DNA of 64,000 nt from Embleya sp042956465 (GTDB taxonomy: Bacteria > Actinomycetota > Actinomycetes > Streptomycetales > Streptomycetaceae): the NCBI RefSeq assembly GCF_042956465.1, contig NZ_JBIBGL010000006.1, forward strand, positions 456,943-520,942. The letters run 5' to 3'. Below the pieces are notes generated by a model. The model ran no database searches and was not told where the DNA came from. It saw only the letters and a program-made list of their open reading frames with translations. The position numbers and the translations under genes were made by a program. Below are positions 53,197 through 61,350 of this stretch, one piece after another (the first letter of the stretch is position 1; each line of letters starts with the position of its first letter).

Positions 53197-53760
53197 GTGG
53201 GCAAGATCGCCGACGGCCTCGACCAGGCCGCCCAGCACGTCCTCACCCGCAACCCGCCCCGATCCACCAAAGCCCGCATCCGCTTCCTGGTGAGCAAGCA
53301 CCAGGGCCGCACCCGCAACGTCGCCCGACTCCTCGGCGTCAGCCAACGCACCATCGAGCGCTACCTCAAGGGCGACCGCAAGAACCCGCCCCCGCCCGTC
53401 AACGCGAAGATCGACGCCGAGGTTCGGCGCCTGTGGCAACCCCGAGTCAGGCGGCGCGCCGAGCAGCGCGCGGCCGCCGCCGGCGGCGTGATCGTCGAAA
53501 CCCGGGCCCGGTTCGGATTCTCCTCGGCGGCCGGCTCCACCGACGACCCCCGCATGCGCCGCATCACCCAGCCCCTGCCCCCCACCCGCGCCCGGCAGCT
53601 GTTCGACGCTCACCACGCCGGAGCCTCCGAACGCGATCTGGAGCGCATCGTCGCCGCGGGCCTGGGCGAGGCGTACTTCCAGGACCACGGCACCCGTGCC
53701 GACGACCTCGACGTCACCGTCACCGACGTCGACTACATCGAGTTCGACCTGCGTGGCTGA
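53197..53760 (+). CDS. tpg: Telomere terminal protein Tpg
   Basis: The 187-residue protein matches Tpg, which becomes covalently attached to the 5' ends of linear streptomycete DNA and primes end patching. It has the typical opening GKIADGLDQAAQHVLTRNPP, a helix-turn-helix (RTRNVARLLGVSQRTIERYLKGD), and the conserved C-terminal half (VIVETRARFGFSSAAGSTDDPRMRRIT...). Length agrees with the family (about 184-187). GTG 53197 follows AGGAG by five bases. Forms an operon with tap and shows that the replicon is linear. Confidence 0.95.
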   Translation: MGKIADGLDQAAQHVLTRNPPRSTKARIRFLVSKHQGRTRNVARLLGVSQRTIERYLKGDRKNPPPPVNAKIDAEVRRLWQPRVRRRAEQRAAAAGGVIVETRARFGFSSAAGSTDDPRMRRITQPLPPTRARQLFDAHHAGASERDLERIVAAGLGEAYFQDHGTRADDLDVTVTDVDYIEFDLRG

Positions 53761-53830
53761 GACCCGACGACCCTGCCCCGTCGTGCTCCTGCGCCGACGC
53801 ACGACCGGTCGGTGACGGATGTCCCGCACC

Positions 53831-54421
53831 TCACACCCGTTGCCCGTCGGGCAGGACGGCTCCGGCCTCCGCGACAAGTTGTGACAGTTGCTCACGGATC
53901 CGCTCCAGCAGGCCACTCAGGGCCGCATACGGAACCGACCAGTACACGGCGGTGACGGTGAAATCGCCATGCGGTGGCCTCACCTTCTCGGTGAGCGACA
54001 GGGCGATCTCCTCCGCGCGTGGGGGAGACACGGCGATGAAGTTGTCGAAGCGCGTACGGGCGGCGATCAGACTCTCGATCTCATCGACCCCGTGTCGCAG
54101 CGGGACCCGTTCCGGCACCCAGGCGCGACACGCTTCGGGCAACCTGTATTCGTCGACGCGCTCCCCCCTGGTCATCCAGCCGCTCCCCTTGGCGTCGACC
54201 TCGAGCCCTTTGGGTGGCGTCTCGACGAGGCGGTAGGCGGGGAGGTCGTCCAGGGCCGCGTCGTCGTATCCTCGCAACTCGCGCCGGGCCCACGTCCCTA
54301 CCCGCGCGAAGTCCGCGTCGTTCCCCAGGGTGGCGTACCGACGAAGCAGGGACGCGAGCGAAGAGGACTCGTCCGGGATTTTGGGTGTCGGTACGGTCGG
54401 GTCTTGCCGGTTCGTCTTCAT
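53831..54421 (-). CDS. AbiTii-like domain protein, possible abortive-infection function
   Basis: The 196-residue protein looks like the AbiTii domain in its first 100 residues: SLASLLRRYATLGNDADFARVGTWARRELRGYD followed by LPAYRLVETPPKG, and a basic patch. AbiTii domains occur in phage abortive-infection and other conflict systems, usually fused to or beside an effector. Here the C-terminal half (IAVSPPRAEEIALSLTEK..., YWSVPYAALSGLLERIREQLSQLVAE) has no known effector motif. It ends 70 bp from the tpg stop, convergent with it. The ribosome binding site is weak. I call the family by pattern only. Confidence 0.6.
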   Translation of the reverse strand: MKTNRQDPTVPTPKIPDESSSLASLLRRYATLGNDADFARVGTWARRELRGYDDAALDDLPAYRLVETPPKGLEVDAKGSGWMTRGERVDEYRLPEACRAWVPERVPLRHGVDEIESLIAARTRFDNFIAVSPPRAEEIALSLTEKVRPPHGDFTVTAVYWSVPYAALSGLLERIREQLSQLVAEAGAVLPDGQRV

Positions 54422-54633
54422 GGGGAGACATTCTCCGTCCTCATGGTGACACTCGTGGGCGCCCGGGTCGTCCGCGGCACCGCCCCGATGCGGCCGCGGG
54501 GCTGCGCTACTTCGTTCCACAGACTTCCCCCGGACGGGAAACGCACCGCCGACACGCCCGAATGCCTTCTTGCCCGGCCTGTCACCTGCGGTTGGATGGG
54601 TGCACGTGTTCGGATCGGCCGAAGGAGACCCTC

Positions 54634-55608
54634 TTGGTTTCGCCGCGCATCCGCCCCACCCGTCGCAACATACTTTCCGTCGGCGCCGCGACGACGCTGG
54701 GCCTGGTGGTCCCGGCGACCGCGAGCGCGAGCGCGAGTACGAGTGTGAGCAGGAACGCGAGCACGGCGTCGGCGGTGGGGCGGGATGCGGAGATCCTCCA
54801 CCGGCTGCGCCGACTGGAGCAGCAACATGCAGCCCGGCTGGGGGTGTTCGCCTTCGACTCGGCCACCGGACGGCACGTGGGCTACCGGGACCAGGAGCGC
54901 TTCCCGATCTGCTCGGTGTTCAAGACCGTGCTCGTCGCGGCCGTCCTGCGGGGCCTGGATCGGGACGGCACATTTCTCGCCGAGCGCATCCGGTACACCG
55001 ACCAGGACGTCGCCCGTTCGGGCTACGCGCCGATCACCGGCCGGCCGGAGAATCTCGCCCGGGGCATGACCGTGGCGGACCTGTGCGGGGCGGCCATCAC
55101 GCACAGCGACAACACCGCGGCCAATCTGCTGCTCCGCGCCCTGGGAGGCCGGGCGGGCGAGGCCGCCGGACCGTATGCGGTCACCCGCTTCTGCCGCTCC
55201 GTCGGCGACTTCGTGACCCGCCTGGACCGCCCGGAACCGGACCTGAACTCGGCCGAACCCGGCCGTGACACCGACATCACCAGCCCTCGGGCGATCGCCC
55301 GCACCTACGCCCGACTCACCCTGGGCACCGCCCTGGAGCCGGCGGATCGCACCCGCCTCGGCGGATGGCTGCTCGCCAACACCACCGGCGGCAACCGTAT
55401 CCGCGCCGGCCTGCCACCCCAGTGGAGCGTCGCCGACAAGACCGGCACGGGCGGCTACGGCACCACCAACGACGTGGCGATCGTCCGCCCACCCGGCCGC
55501 GACCCGCTCGTCCTGGCCGTGTTCGGCACCAAGCCCGACGCCCACGCACCGGCCGACGAGCCCCTCCTCGCCGAGGCGGCCACCCTCGTCGCGGCACACT
55601 TCGCCTGA
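54634..55608 (+). CDS. Class A beta-lactamase, probably Tat-exported
   Basis: The 324-residue protein has all active-site elements of class A serine beta-lactamases: Ser94-x-x-Lys97 (CSVFK), Ser158-Asp-Asn160, Glu201 in EPDLN and Lys269-Thr-Gly (KTGTGGYG). The N terminus RPTRRNILSVGAATTLGLVV has a twin-arginine motif and a hydrophobic core, so it is probably exported folded. TTG 54634 is chosen because GAAGGAGA lies just upstream; longer frames have no site. It hydrolyses penicillins or cephalosporins outside the cell. No BlaI/BlaR-type regulator is adjacent. Confidence 0.92.
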   Translation: MVSPRIRPTRRNILSVGAATTLGLVVPATASASASTSVSRNASTASAVGRDAEILHRLRRLEQQHAARLGVFAFDSATGRHVGYRDQERFPICSVFKTVLVAAVLRGLDRDGTFLAERIRYTDQDVARSGYAPITGRPENLARGMTVADLCGAAITHSDNTAANLLLRALGGRAGEAAGPYAVTRFCRSVGDFVTRLDRPEPDLNSAEPGRDTDITSPRAIARTYARLTLGTALEPADRTRLGGWLLANTTGGNRIRAGLPPQWSVADKTGTGGYGTTNDVAIVRPPGRDPLVLAVFGTKPDAHAPADEPLLAEAATLVAAHFA

Positions 55609-55769
55609 CCGCGGCGAGGAACAGCGCTGCACGGCGTGCGTACGGGCACACTTGCCCGTTCGTGAACGAGCGTCGGGGCGATGCCCGAGGTGTTCGTCCC
55701 GGGCGCTTCCCGGACGCGCCGATCGGGAGCGGATCCCGATCGACGCCTCGCGGACCACCCGTGGCGGTG

Positions 55770-56501
55770 TCAGCCGAGATGCCGGGCGAAGAACCTTAGC
55801 GTGCTGTCCAGTTCGAAGGCCGGGACTTCCCCGTGTCCTCCGGGGTTGGCGTGCAGCGTCTTCTCGGCCGAGGCCAAGGCGTCGAACAGCGCCAGGCTCC
55901 GGGCCCGAGGCACCCGCTCGTCGTCCCACTGCACCAGGAACTCCACCGGGACGGTGATCCGCGCGGCGGCCTCGGCCGACGCCTGCGCCCCACCGAGGCC
56001 CAACACCGCTGCGCGGACCCGCGGTTCTGCGGCGACGAAGGGAACGCCGAGTCCACAACCCAACGAGACGCCCCAATAGCCCACCGGACCGGGGCCGACG
56101 TGGTCGAGCCGGCGTAGCGCGTCCAGGACCGCCCGCCATTCCGAGACGGTCCGGCGAGCGACGAGTGCGTGGAAGTCGGCGATCAGCGGAGCCGGTTCCG
56201 CACCGGCATCCACGCGAGCCCGGTTCTCGGTCGCGATCCGGTCGTACTCCCGGTCCTTCGGCCGGTCACCATGGCCGGGCACGTCGACGGCAGCAACCGC
56301 GAAACCGCACTCGGTCACGAAACGGCGGGCCCGGGCCACGACTTCGGGGGCCTTCTTGTGCTGCCCGCCGCCGTGGCCCATCAGGATCAGGGGACGAGTA
56401 CCGGCGGCGCCGTCCGGCGTCCACAGCACGCCGGGGATCTCGCCGAGGGTGAAGAGCTGTTCGGTGACGTCGTCGGACGACGTCTCGAAGGTGAAGCGCA
56501 T
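55770..56501 (-). CDS. Alpha/beta hydrolase (dienelactone hydrolase-like)
   Basis: The 243-residue protein shows LILMGHGGGQHK (oxyanion region), AVDVPGHGDRP, the nucleophile elbow GVSLGCGLG (Ser about 147), the acid in WDDERVP and the His in NPGGHGEVP. This layout is common for dienelactone hydrolase-like esterases or small acyl hydrolases. AAAGG lies upstream of the ATG. Substrate unknown; it stands alone. Confidence 0.85.
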   Translation of the reverse strand: MRFTFETSSDDVTEQLFTLGEIPGVLWTPDGAAGTRPLILMGHGGGQHKKAPEVVARARRFVTECGFAVAAVDVPGHGDRPKDREYDRIATENRARVDAGAEPAPLIADFHALVARRTVSEWRAVLDALRRLDHVGPGPVGYWGVSLGCGLGVPFVAAEPRVRAAVLGLGGAQASAEAAARITVPVEFLVQWDDERVPRARSLALFDALASAEKTLHANPGGHGEVPAFELDSTLRFFARHLG

Positions 56502-56881
56502 GGCGTGTCAAGCCTTTCGGGTGCCTCCTGCGGGCACTCCCCGGACCCTGCGCGGGAGGGAGTCCCGACCTGTCCCAGCGTTGATCGGTCTCACCTCCTC
56601 GGTTCGCAGCGGCGTACGGCGACGCAGAACGTATCACGAAGGGTGCGCGTCGGCGTCTGGGCCGGATGTCTCGGCGGGGCGTCGGTCGCGGTACCCGGAG
56701 GGGGCCGGGTGGTTCGCTCGCAGGCCGGCCCGCGTGGTCACGCGCCGCGGGGCGGTCCATTGCCTGGGTGGTTGGTCTAGACCTTTCCGGTGTTGCGCCC
56801 GTAGCATGCGACTGGCATCGCACCATCTCCGACCCGAGCTGACGATCAGGCAGATCGCGTCCAAGCAAAAGGAGTTGGCAC
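56502..56881. other. Intergenic region between the hydrolase and the small secreted protein
   Basis: About 380 bp between divergent genes. Apart from the purine-rich ribosome binding site AAAAGGAG ahead of 56882 I see no gene, hairpin or operator. Both promoters presumably lie here. Confidence 0.4.
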
Positions 56882-57103
56882 GTGAGACAACGCATCGGGC
56901 TGCTTGTCGCCGTCGCTGCGGCGGTTTTGTTCCCCATCGGCGCCGCGACCTCGGCGAGCGCCGCAGGCGAGTTCCATGTGAGCGGCGTCTACACGACGTA
57001 TGCCGAGTGCAACGCGGCGGGTCAGGCGGGCATCCAACTCTGGGGCCCGAACTTCTACTGCACGCCGAGTTCCCAGGGCTGGTTCTACCTCTACACCCAC
57101 TGA
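56882..57103 (+). CDS. Small secreted protein
   Basis: A 73-residue protein with a Sec signal (MRQRIGLLVAVAAAVLFPIGAATSASA, cleavage about residue 27), leaving a mature peptide of about 46 residues with two cysteines and many aromatic residues (GEFHVSGVYTTYAECNAAG, WGPNFYCTPSSQGWFYLYTH). Similar small secreted proteins with one disulfide are common in streptomycetes; their function is unknown. GTG 56882 has AAGGAG eight bases upstream. A strong terminator follows. Confidence 0.75.
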   Translation: MRQRIGLLVAVAAAVLFPIGAATSASAAGEFHVSGVYTTYAECNAAGQAGIQLWGPNFYCTPSSQGWFYLYTH

Positions 57104-57123
57104 TCCACCCGCACCGAGTTCCT

Positions 57124-57153
57124 CCCGCTCCCCGGCGACCGCCGGGGAGCGGG
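57124..57153. terminator. Hairpin after the small secreted protein gene
   Basis: A perfect 13-bp stem (57124-57136 with 57141-57153) around GACC, 20 bp after the stop codon and before the convergent cupin gene. Confidence 0.8.
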
Positions 57154-57232
57154 ACAACGGCCAACCCCCGACGGGACGGCGTCCGGGAACGGGTGGGCGG
57201 GCGGCGGCGATCCCCGGTGGGCAGGGTGCGGG

Positions 57233-57556
57233 TCAGGGCCGCCCGGAGTAGGCGGGCGCGAAGAAGACCAGCACCGTGAGGTCCTCGGTGACGTCGTGGA
57301 AGCGGTGCTCCTCGCCCGCCGGGACGAACAGCGTGGAGCCGGGGCCGACATCGACCGTGCGTCCGCCGGCGGTGAACGTCCCGCGGCCGCTGAGCACGGC
57401 GTAGATCTCGTCCTCCCGGTGCGGAGCCTGATCGTCGGGCTGTCCGGCGGGGATCGAGTACGTCCCGAAGCTGAGGGCGGGCACCCGCAAGTGCTCGACG
57501 TAATCGGCGGAACCGTCTGCGGCGGGTGTGAACCGGCCGGCGTCGATGACCTCCAT
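57233..57556 (-). CDS. Cupin-domain protein
   Basis: The 107-residue protein is a single cupin barrel: motif 1 region DQAPHREDEIYAVLSGRGTF and motif 2 region GSTLFVPAGEEHRFHDV. Metal ligands His, Glu (HREDE) and His (EEHRFH) are present, so it can bind a metal. Small cupins serve as isomerases, dioxygenases or sensors; no context fixes the role. No clear ribosome binding site precedes the ATG at 57556. Confidence 0.8.
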   Translation of the reverse strand: MEVIDAGRFTPAADGSADYVEHLRVPALSFGTYSIPAGQPDDQAPHREDEIYAVLSGRGTFTAGGRTVDVGPGSTLFVPAGEEHRFHDVTEDLTVLVFFAPAYSGRP

Positions 57557-57847
57557 ACGGTGATCATGTCACGGCGATTGCAGCCCGAAGCCGGGGACTC
57601 CCGCTGCCGGAAAGTTGCGGGCGCGCGACGATACCGCCGAACGTGCCGGCGCGTGCCGGGTGGCCGGATGATGCGCACGCCCGCGAACCGACGTCCGCCC
57701 TCGACGACGAACGTACGCGGGCTCCGCCGACTCGTCGCGCGCGAGCATGACGCCGCCCGTGCCGTTCGCCCGGGCGTATGCGCCCGACGCGCACGCCGCG
57801 GCGGCGCGCGTCGGTGCCGGCAGCGCCCTCGGCGACGCTCGCTCCGA

Positions 57848-58279
57848 TCAGGCGCGGGCTTCGGCCGCCAATCCGAATTGTTCAAGAAATGCCATCTGGT
57901 CGAAGTACAGCCGGTAGTCGACGATCCGATCGTCCTTGACGGTGGCAACGTCGCAACCGTGGACGCGGATCTCGTTGCCGGTCGGCGGAAGCGTCCGGCC
58001 GTCGGGAAGTTTCACCGGGCCGGTGTTGGTCCCGTGGAACCATCCCTCGTCGATCGCGGTGTCACCCGCCTCGTACCGGTGCTCGTGTTCGAATCCGCTG
58101 TCCGGTACGGCGACGGCGAATTCGCCCATGTACTCCGCGATGGCGTCCCGACCGCGGAACCGGCCCTCCGGGGTGGTGGCCACCGCGTCCTCCGCGAAGC
58201 ACTCCGCAATGGATGCGATGTCTCTGGACTCGGTCATCGCCTCGGTGAGCCGATCCATGACCTCACGTGCGTGTCCCAT
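57848..58279 (-). CDS. SnoaL/NTF2-like protein
   Basis: The 143-residue protein is a single NTF2-like cone: VMDRLTEAMTESRDIASIAECFAEDAVATTPEGRFRGRDAIAEYMGEF, later GWFHGTNTGPVKLPDGRTLPPTGNEIRVHGCDVATVKDDRIVDYRLYFDQMAFLEQFG. This is typical of SnoaL-type ester cyclases and many small binding proteins. AGGAGG lies ahead of the ATG at 58279. No polyketide genes are close, so cyclase activity is unlikely; a general hydrolase or binding role is possible. Confidence 0.85.
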   Translation of the reverse strand: MGHAREVMDRLTEAMTESRDIASIAECFAEDAVATTPEGRFRGRDAIAEYMGEFAVAVPDSGFEHEHRYEAGDTAIDEGWFHGTNTGPVKLPDGRTLPPTGNEIRVHGCDVATVKDDRIVDYRLYFDQMAFLEQFGLAAEARA

Positions 58280-58527
58280 GACGTACCTCCTGCCGGGTAC
58301 GGCCCCACCACCATGATCCCTCTCCCGGGGCCCGTGAGCCAGGGCCAGGGTCGGGACGCTGCCGTCGGTCGACACGAATCCTCGGGGTGGCGTGGTGCTT
58401 CGAGGACGAATTCCGGGTCGGGGACGACCGCGCGGCCCTCCGGGATCTTCCGTCCCGGTTCGCGCCGGTGATTTCGACGTCAGGGAGGGAGCTGTCGAGC
58501 GCGGGCGAGTGGGGCGTGGGTGCCGGT

Positions 58528-59025
58528 TCAACGTCCGGCGGGGGCGGTGTCCTCGTCCTGGGGGTGTCGCCGGCGCGCCCGGAAGTCCTGGCCCTTTCGG
58601 GCGCTCCATGCCATGAGCGCCGTTCTTGCCGGCAGGAGGACGCTACAGGCCGGGAACAAGAGTGCCGGGAACAGCCAGACTTCGACACCGCTCGCACCCA
58701 TGGCCATCCGGACGATCACCGTCCCCACATAGGCGAGGGCCCCGGCGCCGAGCCACCACTTCCACGCACTCCTGCTGGGACCTTCGGTGGGGCGGTTGGG
58801 GTTCTCGTCGTCCCGGGTGCTCACCGGGTGCCCCCTTTTCTTGCGCCACAGGGCCCGGACGAGGAAGGCGGCACCGAATACGGCGAGGACCGCCGCCAGG
58901 AGCCCCCACCCCATGGGCGATTCCGGTATCCCCCGGGCGTACTCGTCCACGTCCACCTCCGTCGCCGATTCCTGTCGTGCGGGTTGGCCGAACGTCTGCC
59001 CCGGAGGGTGAAAGAGCACACCCAC
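58528..59025 (-). CDS. Small membrane protein of unknown function
   Basis: The 165-residue protein has a hydrophobic helix at about residues 38-60 (MGWGLLAAVLAVFGAAFLVRAL), a hydrophilic loop and two further hydrophobic stretches (WWLGAGALAYVGTVIVRMA and VWLFPALLFPACSVLLPA), ending in a basic, polar tail. I do not recognise the family. The start is uncertain: GTG 59025 lacks a good ribosome binding site. Confidence 0.55.
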   Translation of the reverse strand: MGVLFHPPGQTFGQPARQESATEVDVDEYARGIPESPMGWGLLAAVLAVFGAAFLVRALWRKKRGHPVSTRDDENPNRPTEGPSRSAWKWWLGAGALAYVGTVIVRMAMGASGVEVWLFPALLFPACSVLLPARTALMAWSARKGQDFRARRRHPQDEDTAPAGR

Positions 59026-59365
59026 ACCGGGAGTTCCGGCCGATCGACAGGTGCGGACACCGTGCGCGGGTGGCTGCGTTGTCGGCTGCGATTCCCGGTG
59101 CAGCGCGCGACGTCCGGGGGCGAGAACACGGTTTCTCGCGTGCTCGACTTGTGTGCCGGGTCAAGGCGAGGGCGAGTGTGAGGGCGGGGCGGGCGGCGGG
59201 CCGCGGGTACGGCGAGGCGGCCGGGGGCTTCCGGTGGTGTGGTCGTCGAGGGCTGGGAGAGGTGCCGGTGCTTCGTGGTGGGTCGTCGTGTCGGGGTGGT
59301 TTTTCCGGCGCGGCGAGTCGGCCACGGCTCCGCGGGCGGAGCTGTTTTGCGTACCCGACGTGGCG
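59026..59365. other. Intergenic stretch upstream of RNA element A
   Basis: The 340 bp contain a G-rich, purine-biased segment (about 59160-59300) but no gene-like frame with a ribosome binding site. Nothing else is recognisable until the conserved promoter-like block at 59366. Confidence 0.4.
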
Positions 59366-59394
59366 GAAAATCTGTCCTGCCCGGAGTAGACATT
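59366..59394 (+). promoter_or_regulatory. Promoter-like block at the head of RNA element A
   Basis: GAAAATCTGTC, nine variable bases, then GTAGACATT. The same two boxes with the same nine-base gap stand at 60718-60746. GAAAA and TAGACA are 16 bp apart, which would fit an ECF-like or alternative -35/-10 pair. Confidence 0.6.
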
Positions 59395-59910
59395 GGGAGG
59401 ATCGGTAGGTATGTTTTCTTCCGTAGCCAAGCGAATCAGTGAGGCGCGACAGAGACGAACTGGCGCGCGTTGTTGAGGGTTCGACAGCAGAGTCCCGGGG
59501 CCGTTGGTTGTTCGGCGAGGGTTCCGGAGGCTGGTTGTCGGGCCGAGGAGAACCGAGGGCGGCCCACGGGGTCGCCGTGCATTACGAGCAGTACCGGTAG
59601 GACGAGCAGTAAGCAGTAACCGGCAGTATTTGTGGTTCGGTTTTACCCGCGGTGGCAGTACCCGTTGCAGGACGAAGGAACAGGAGAGGAAGGAGCGAAC
59701 GCCATCCGGATCGCCCGCTCGGCGCGGTGAAGATTTCGGCCGAGTGGGATCCGTGGAGACGCCGGTAGGAGAGGTGTCCGCGGTCACGCAATTGCGATCC
59801 CCGCGCCTGCCCCTCAGGGGCGGATGCGGAACGGATAGGCCGACACGTCGGTGTCGGTGGATGGTGTGGATTTCTTTCGGGGCCCTGGTGCCGTACGGCG
59901 CCAGGGCCCC
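59387..59910 (+). ncRNA. Structured leader/ncRNA element A upstream of the MerR-type gene
   Basis: A roughly 520-nt untranslated stretch with no gene-like frame. Its order of conserved blocks matches element B (60739-61242): promoter-like boxes, a purine-rich tract ending GAACGCCATC (59697-59706), CGGTCACGCA (59781-59790), GCGATCCCCGC (59794-59804), a hairpin (59809-59821), TGCGGA (59825-59830), a hairpin (59840-59857), GGTGGATGGTG, and a terminator hairpin. Stems at equivalent places differ in sequence yet still pair. An A-specific part repeats ACGAGCAGTA (59584, 59602). As it ends 70 bp before the MerR start, it may be an attenuating leader. Confidence 0.6.
59879..59910 (+). terminator. Terminator/attenuator hairpin of element A
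   Basis: A 14-bp stem (59879-59892 with 59897-59910, one G-T pair) with loop GTAC, 70 bp ahead of the MerR-type start codon. Readthrough would be needed for expression from the element A promoter. Confidence 0.75.
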
Positions 59911-59980
59911 TCGACGCGTTTCCGATCGGCTGTGGCGGATGTGAACTCGATGGATGGATGCGAACTCAAGAGAGGCGCCG

Positions 59981-60328
59981 ATGGCTTCCAAATCCCGCTC
60001 GACTCCGGCCAAGGCCGACAAGCTCGATGACGACGACTACCCCGCCTACACGATGGGCCGCGCGGCCGAATTGATCGGCGCATCCCAGGGTTTCCTGCGC
60101 GCGATCGGGGAGTACGGTCTGATCACCCCGCTGCGTTCGGAGGGCGGCCACCGCCGTTACTCCCGCTATCAGTTGCGTATTGCCCAGCGTGCCCGTGAAC
60201 TCGTCGACCAGGGCACCGCCGTCGACGCCGCTTGCCGCATCGTGATTCTCGAGGACCAGTTGGAAGAGGCCCTGCGCCTGAACGCCGAATTGCGCGAGGC
60301 GGCCCAGACCGAATCGGACGAGAGCTGA
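59981..60328 (+). CDS. MerR-type helix-turn-helix regulator
   Basis: The 115-residue protein has a MerR winged helix (YTMGRAAELIGASQGFLRAIGEYGLITPLRSEGGHRRYSRYQLRIAQRARELVDQG, residues 25-80) and a short C-terminal helix (AACRIVILEDQLEEALRLNAELREAA) that probably pairs in a dimer coiled coil. It lacks a large effector domain. Proteins of this kind are common in streptomycetes, often in several copies; targets are unknown. GAGAGGCGCCG precedes the ATG. A 520-nt leader with a terminator stands upstream, and a paralogue of that leader follows downstream. Confidence 0.85.
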   Translation: MASKSRSTPAKADKLDDDDYPAYTMGRAAELIGASQGFLRAIGEYGLITPLRSEGGHRRYSRYQLRIAQRARELVDQGTAVDAACRIVILEDQLEEALRLNAELREAAQTESDES

Positions 60329-60717
60329 CCTGGCGATGACGCTCGGGCGCGGTGCCCCCACGGGGGCGCGCGCCGGCGAGCGGATCGACCCGGCCGCCCG
60401 CCGGGTCCGCCGGGTTCGGTCGTCCCCGAAAGTTCGCAGGTGTTCGCCCGCCGGCCCCCATGCGACGGTGCTCCGGCCGATGCTTGCCCACTGGGCCCGG
60501 GAGGCCCTCGCGACGCCGGGCGTCCGGGCGCCCAGGTGCCCGAGGATTACCCACGTCGAGCCGCCCCGCCTGTTCGGCCTCCTCCCACGACACGCGACAC
60601 ACGAACCGTGCCCCGCGCCATCGGAATTGCCTGAATCGCTCCGGCGCGCCGATCGGGCCCGCGGCCGGCTGCTCCGCCTCGCGATCCGCCTCGGCGGAGC
60701 CGGACGTCGACACGGGC
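60329..60717. other. Intergenic stretch between MerR gene and RNA element B
   Basis: The 390 bp have no clear gene: the frames present lack a ribosome binding site and look like GC-driven open frames. No strong hairpin follows the MerR stop. Element B begins at its right end. Confidence 0.4.
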
Positions 60718-60746
60718 GAAAATCTGTCACGCCGAAGGTAGACATT
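60718..60746 (+). promoter_or_regulatory. Promoter-like block at the head of RNA element B
   Basis: GAAAATCTGTC, nine bases, GTAGACATT: identical in both boxes and in spacing to 59366-59394, while the nine bases between them differ. Confidence 0.6.
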
Positions 60747-61242
60747 CATGTGGAGCGCGGCTAGCGTTCTCTATGTCGGAACCGAAGGAAACGTCAAACG
60801 GACGTGGCAGATGACGAACTGCCCGTGCAGTGGAACATGTCGAGTGATCGTCGGGGCCGGTGTGGGTAAGGGGCTCCGGCGGCAGACGTAGGAAGGATCG
60901 TCGGGCAGATCGGGACCGGGAATCGCAGAGGGTTTCGACTGGCGGCGAGGCAGACGCAAACAAGCGCAACGCAGCAACCGCAAACGCAAAACCCGCACGG
61001 AGCAATTGCAAGTCAGAGGAGAAGGGAAGGGTTCCAGAACGCCATCGGATAGCCCGCGATCGGTGACATGGTCGAGCGGGCACCGCGGTCCATCCGAACG
61101 AAAGGTGGTCTTCGGTCACGCATACGCGATCCCCGCATATTCTGCCGCCCCGCGCGGCAGTGCGGATACGACACCGGTCTTCGACCGGTGGATGGTGAGA
61201 CAACCCGAAACCCCGGACCCCGGTGCCATGGCACCGGGGTCC
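60739..61242 (+). ncRNA. Structured RNA element B, paralogue of element A without a following gene
   Basis: About 500 nt laid out like element A: GAACGCCATC at 61037-61046, CGGTCACGCA at 61113-61122, GCGATCCCCGC at 61126-61136, a hairpin (CTGCCG/CGGCAG, 61142-61160), TGCGGA (61161-61166), a hairpin (CCGGTC/GACCGG, 61174-61188), GGTGGATGGTG and a terminator. The distance from TAGACA to GAACGCCATC is 298 nt here and 310 nt in A. After its terminator only the convergent TetR gene follows, so B is either a free-standing RNA or a leader that lost its gene. Confidence 0.6.
61215..61242. terminator. Terminator hairpin of element B
   Basis: A perfect 13-bp arm pairing (61215-61227 with 61230-61242) with a minimal loop, GGACCCCGGTGCC and its complement. 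It can also end the convergent TetR transcript. Confidence 0.75.
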
Positions 61243-61350
61243 TCGTCGTGAGCGGTGTGAACAGCCGAATCCGTCGGGACGCCGCCCTCCGCGGCGGCAT
61301 CGTCCTTTCCTCCGGTGTTCGCGGAGAACAGAACTCTCAGGGCTTTCGGG

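Noticed and set aside
50690..53760. Telomere or replication origin next to tap-tpg
   Set aside because: I found no series of tight terminal palindromes, iterons or replication initiator gene; tap-tpg usually lies away from the end itself.
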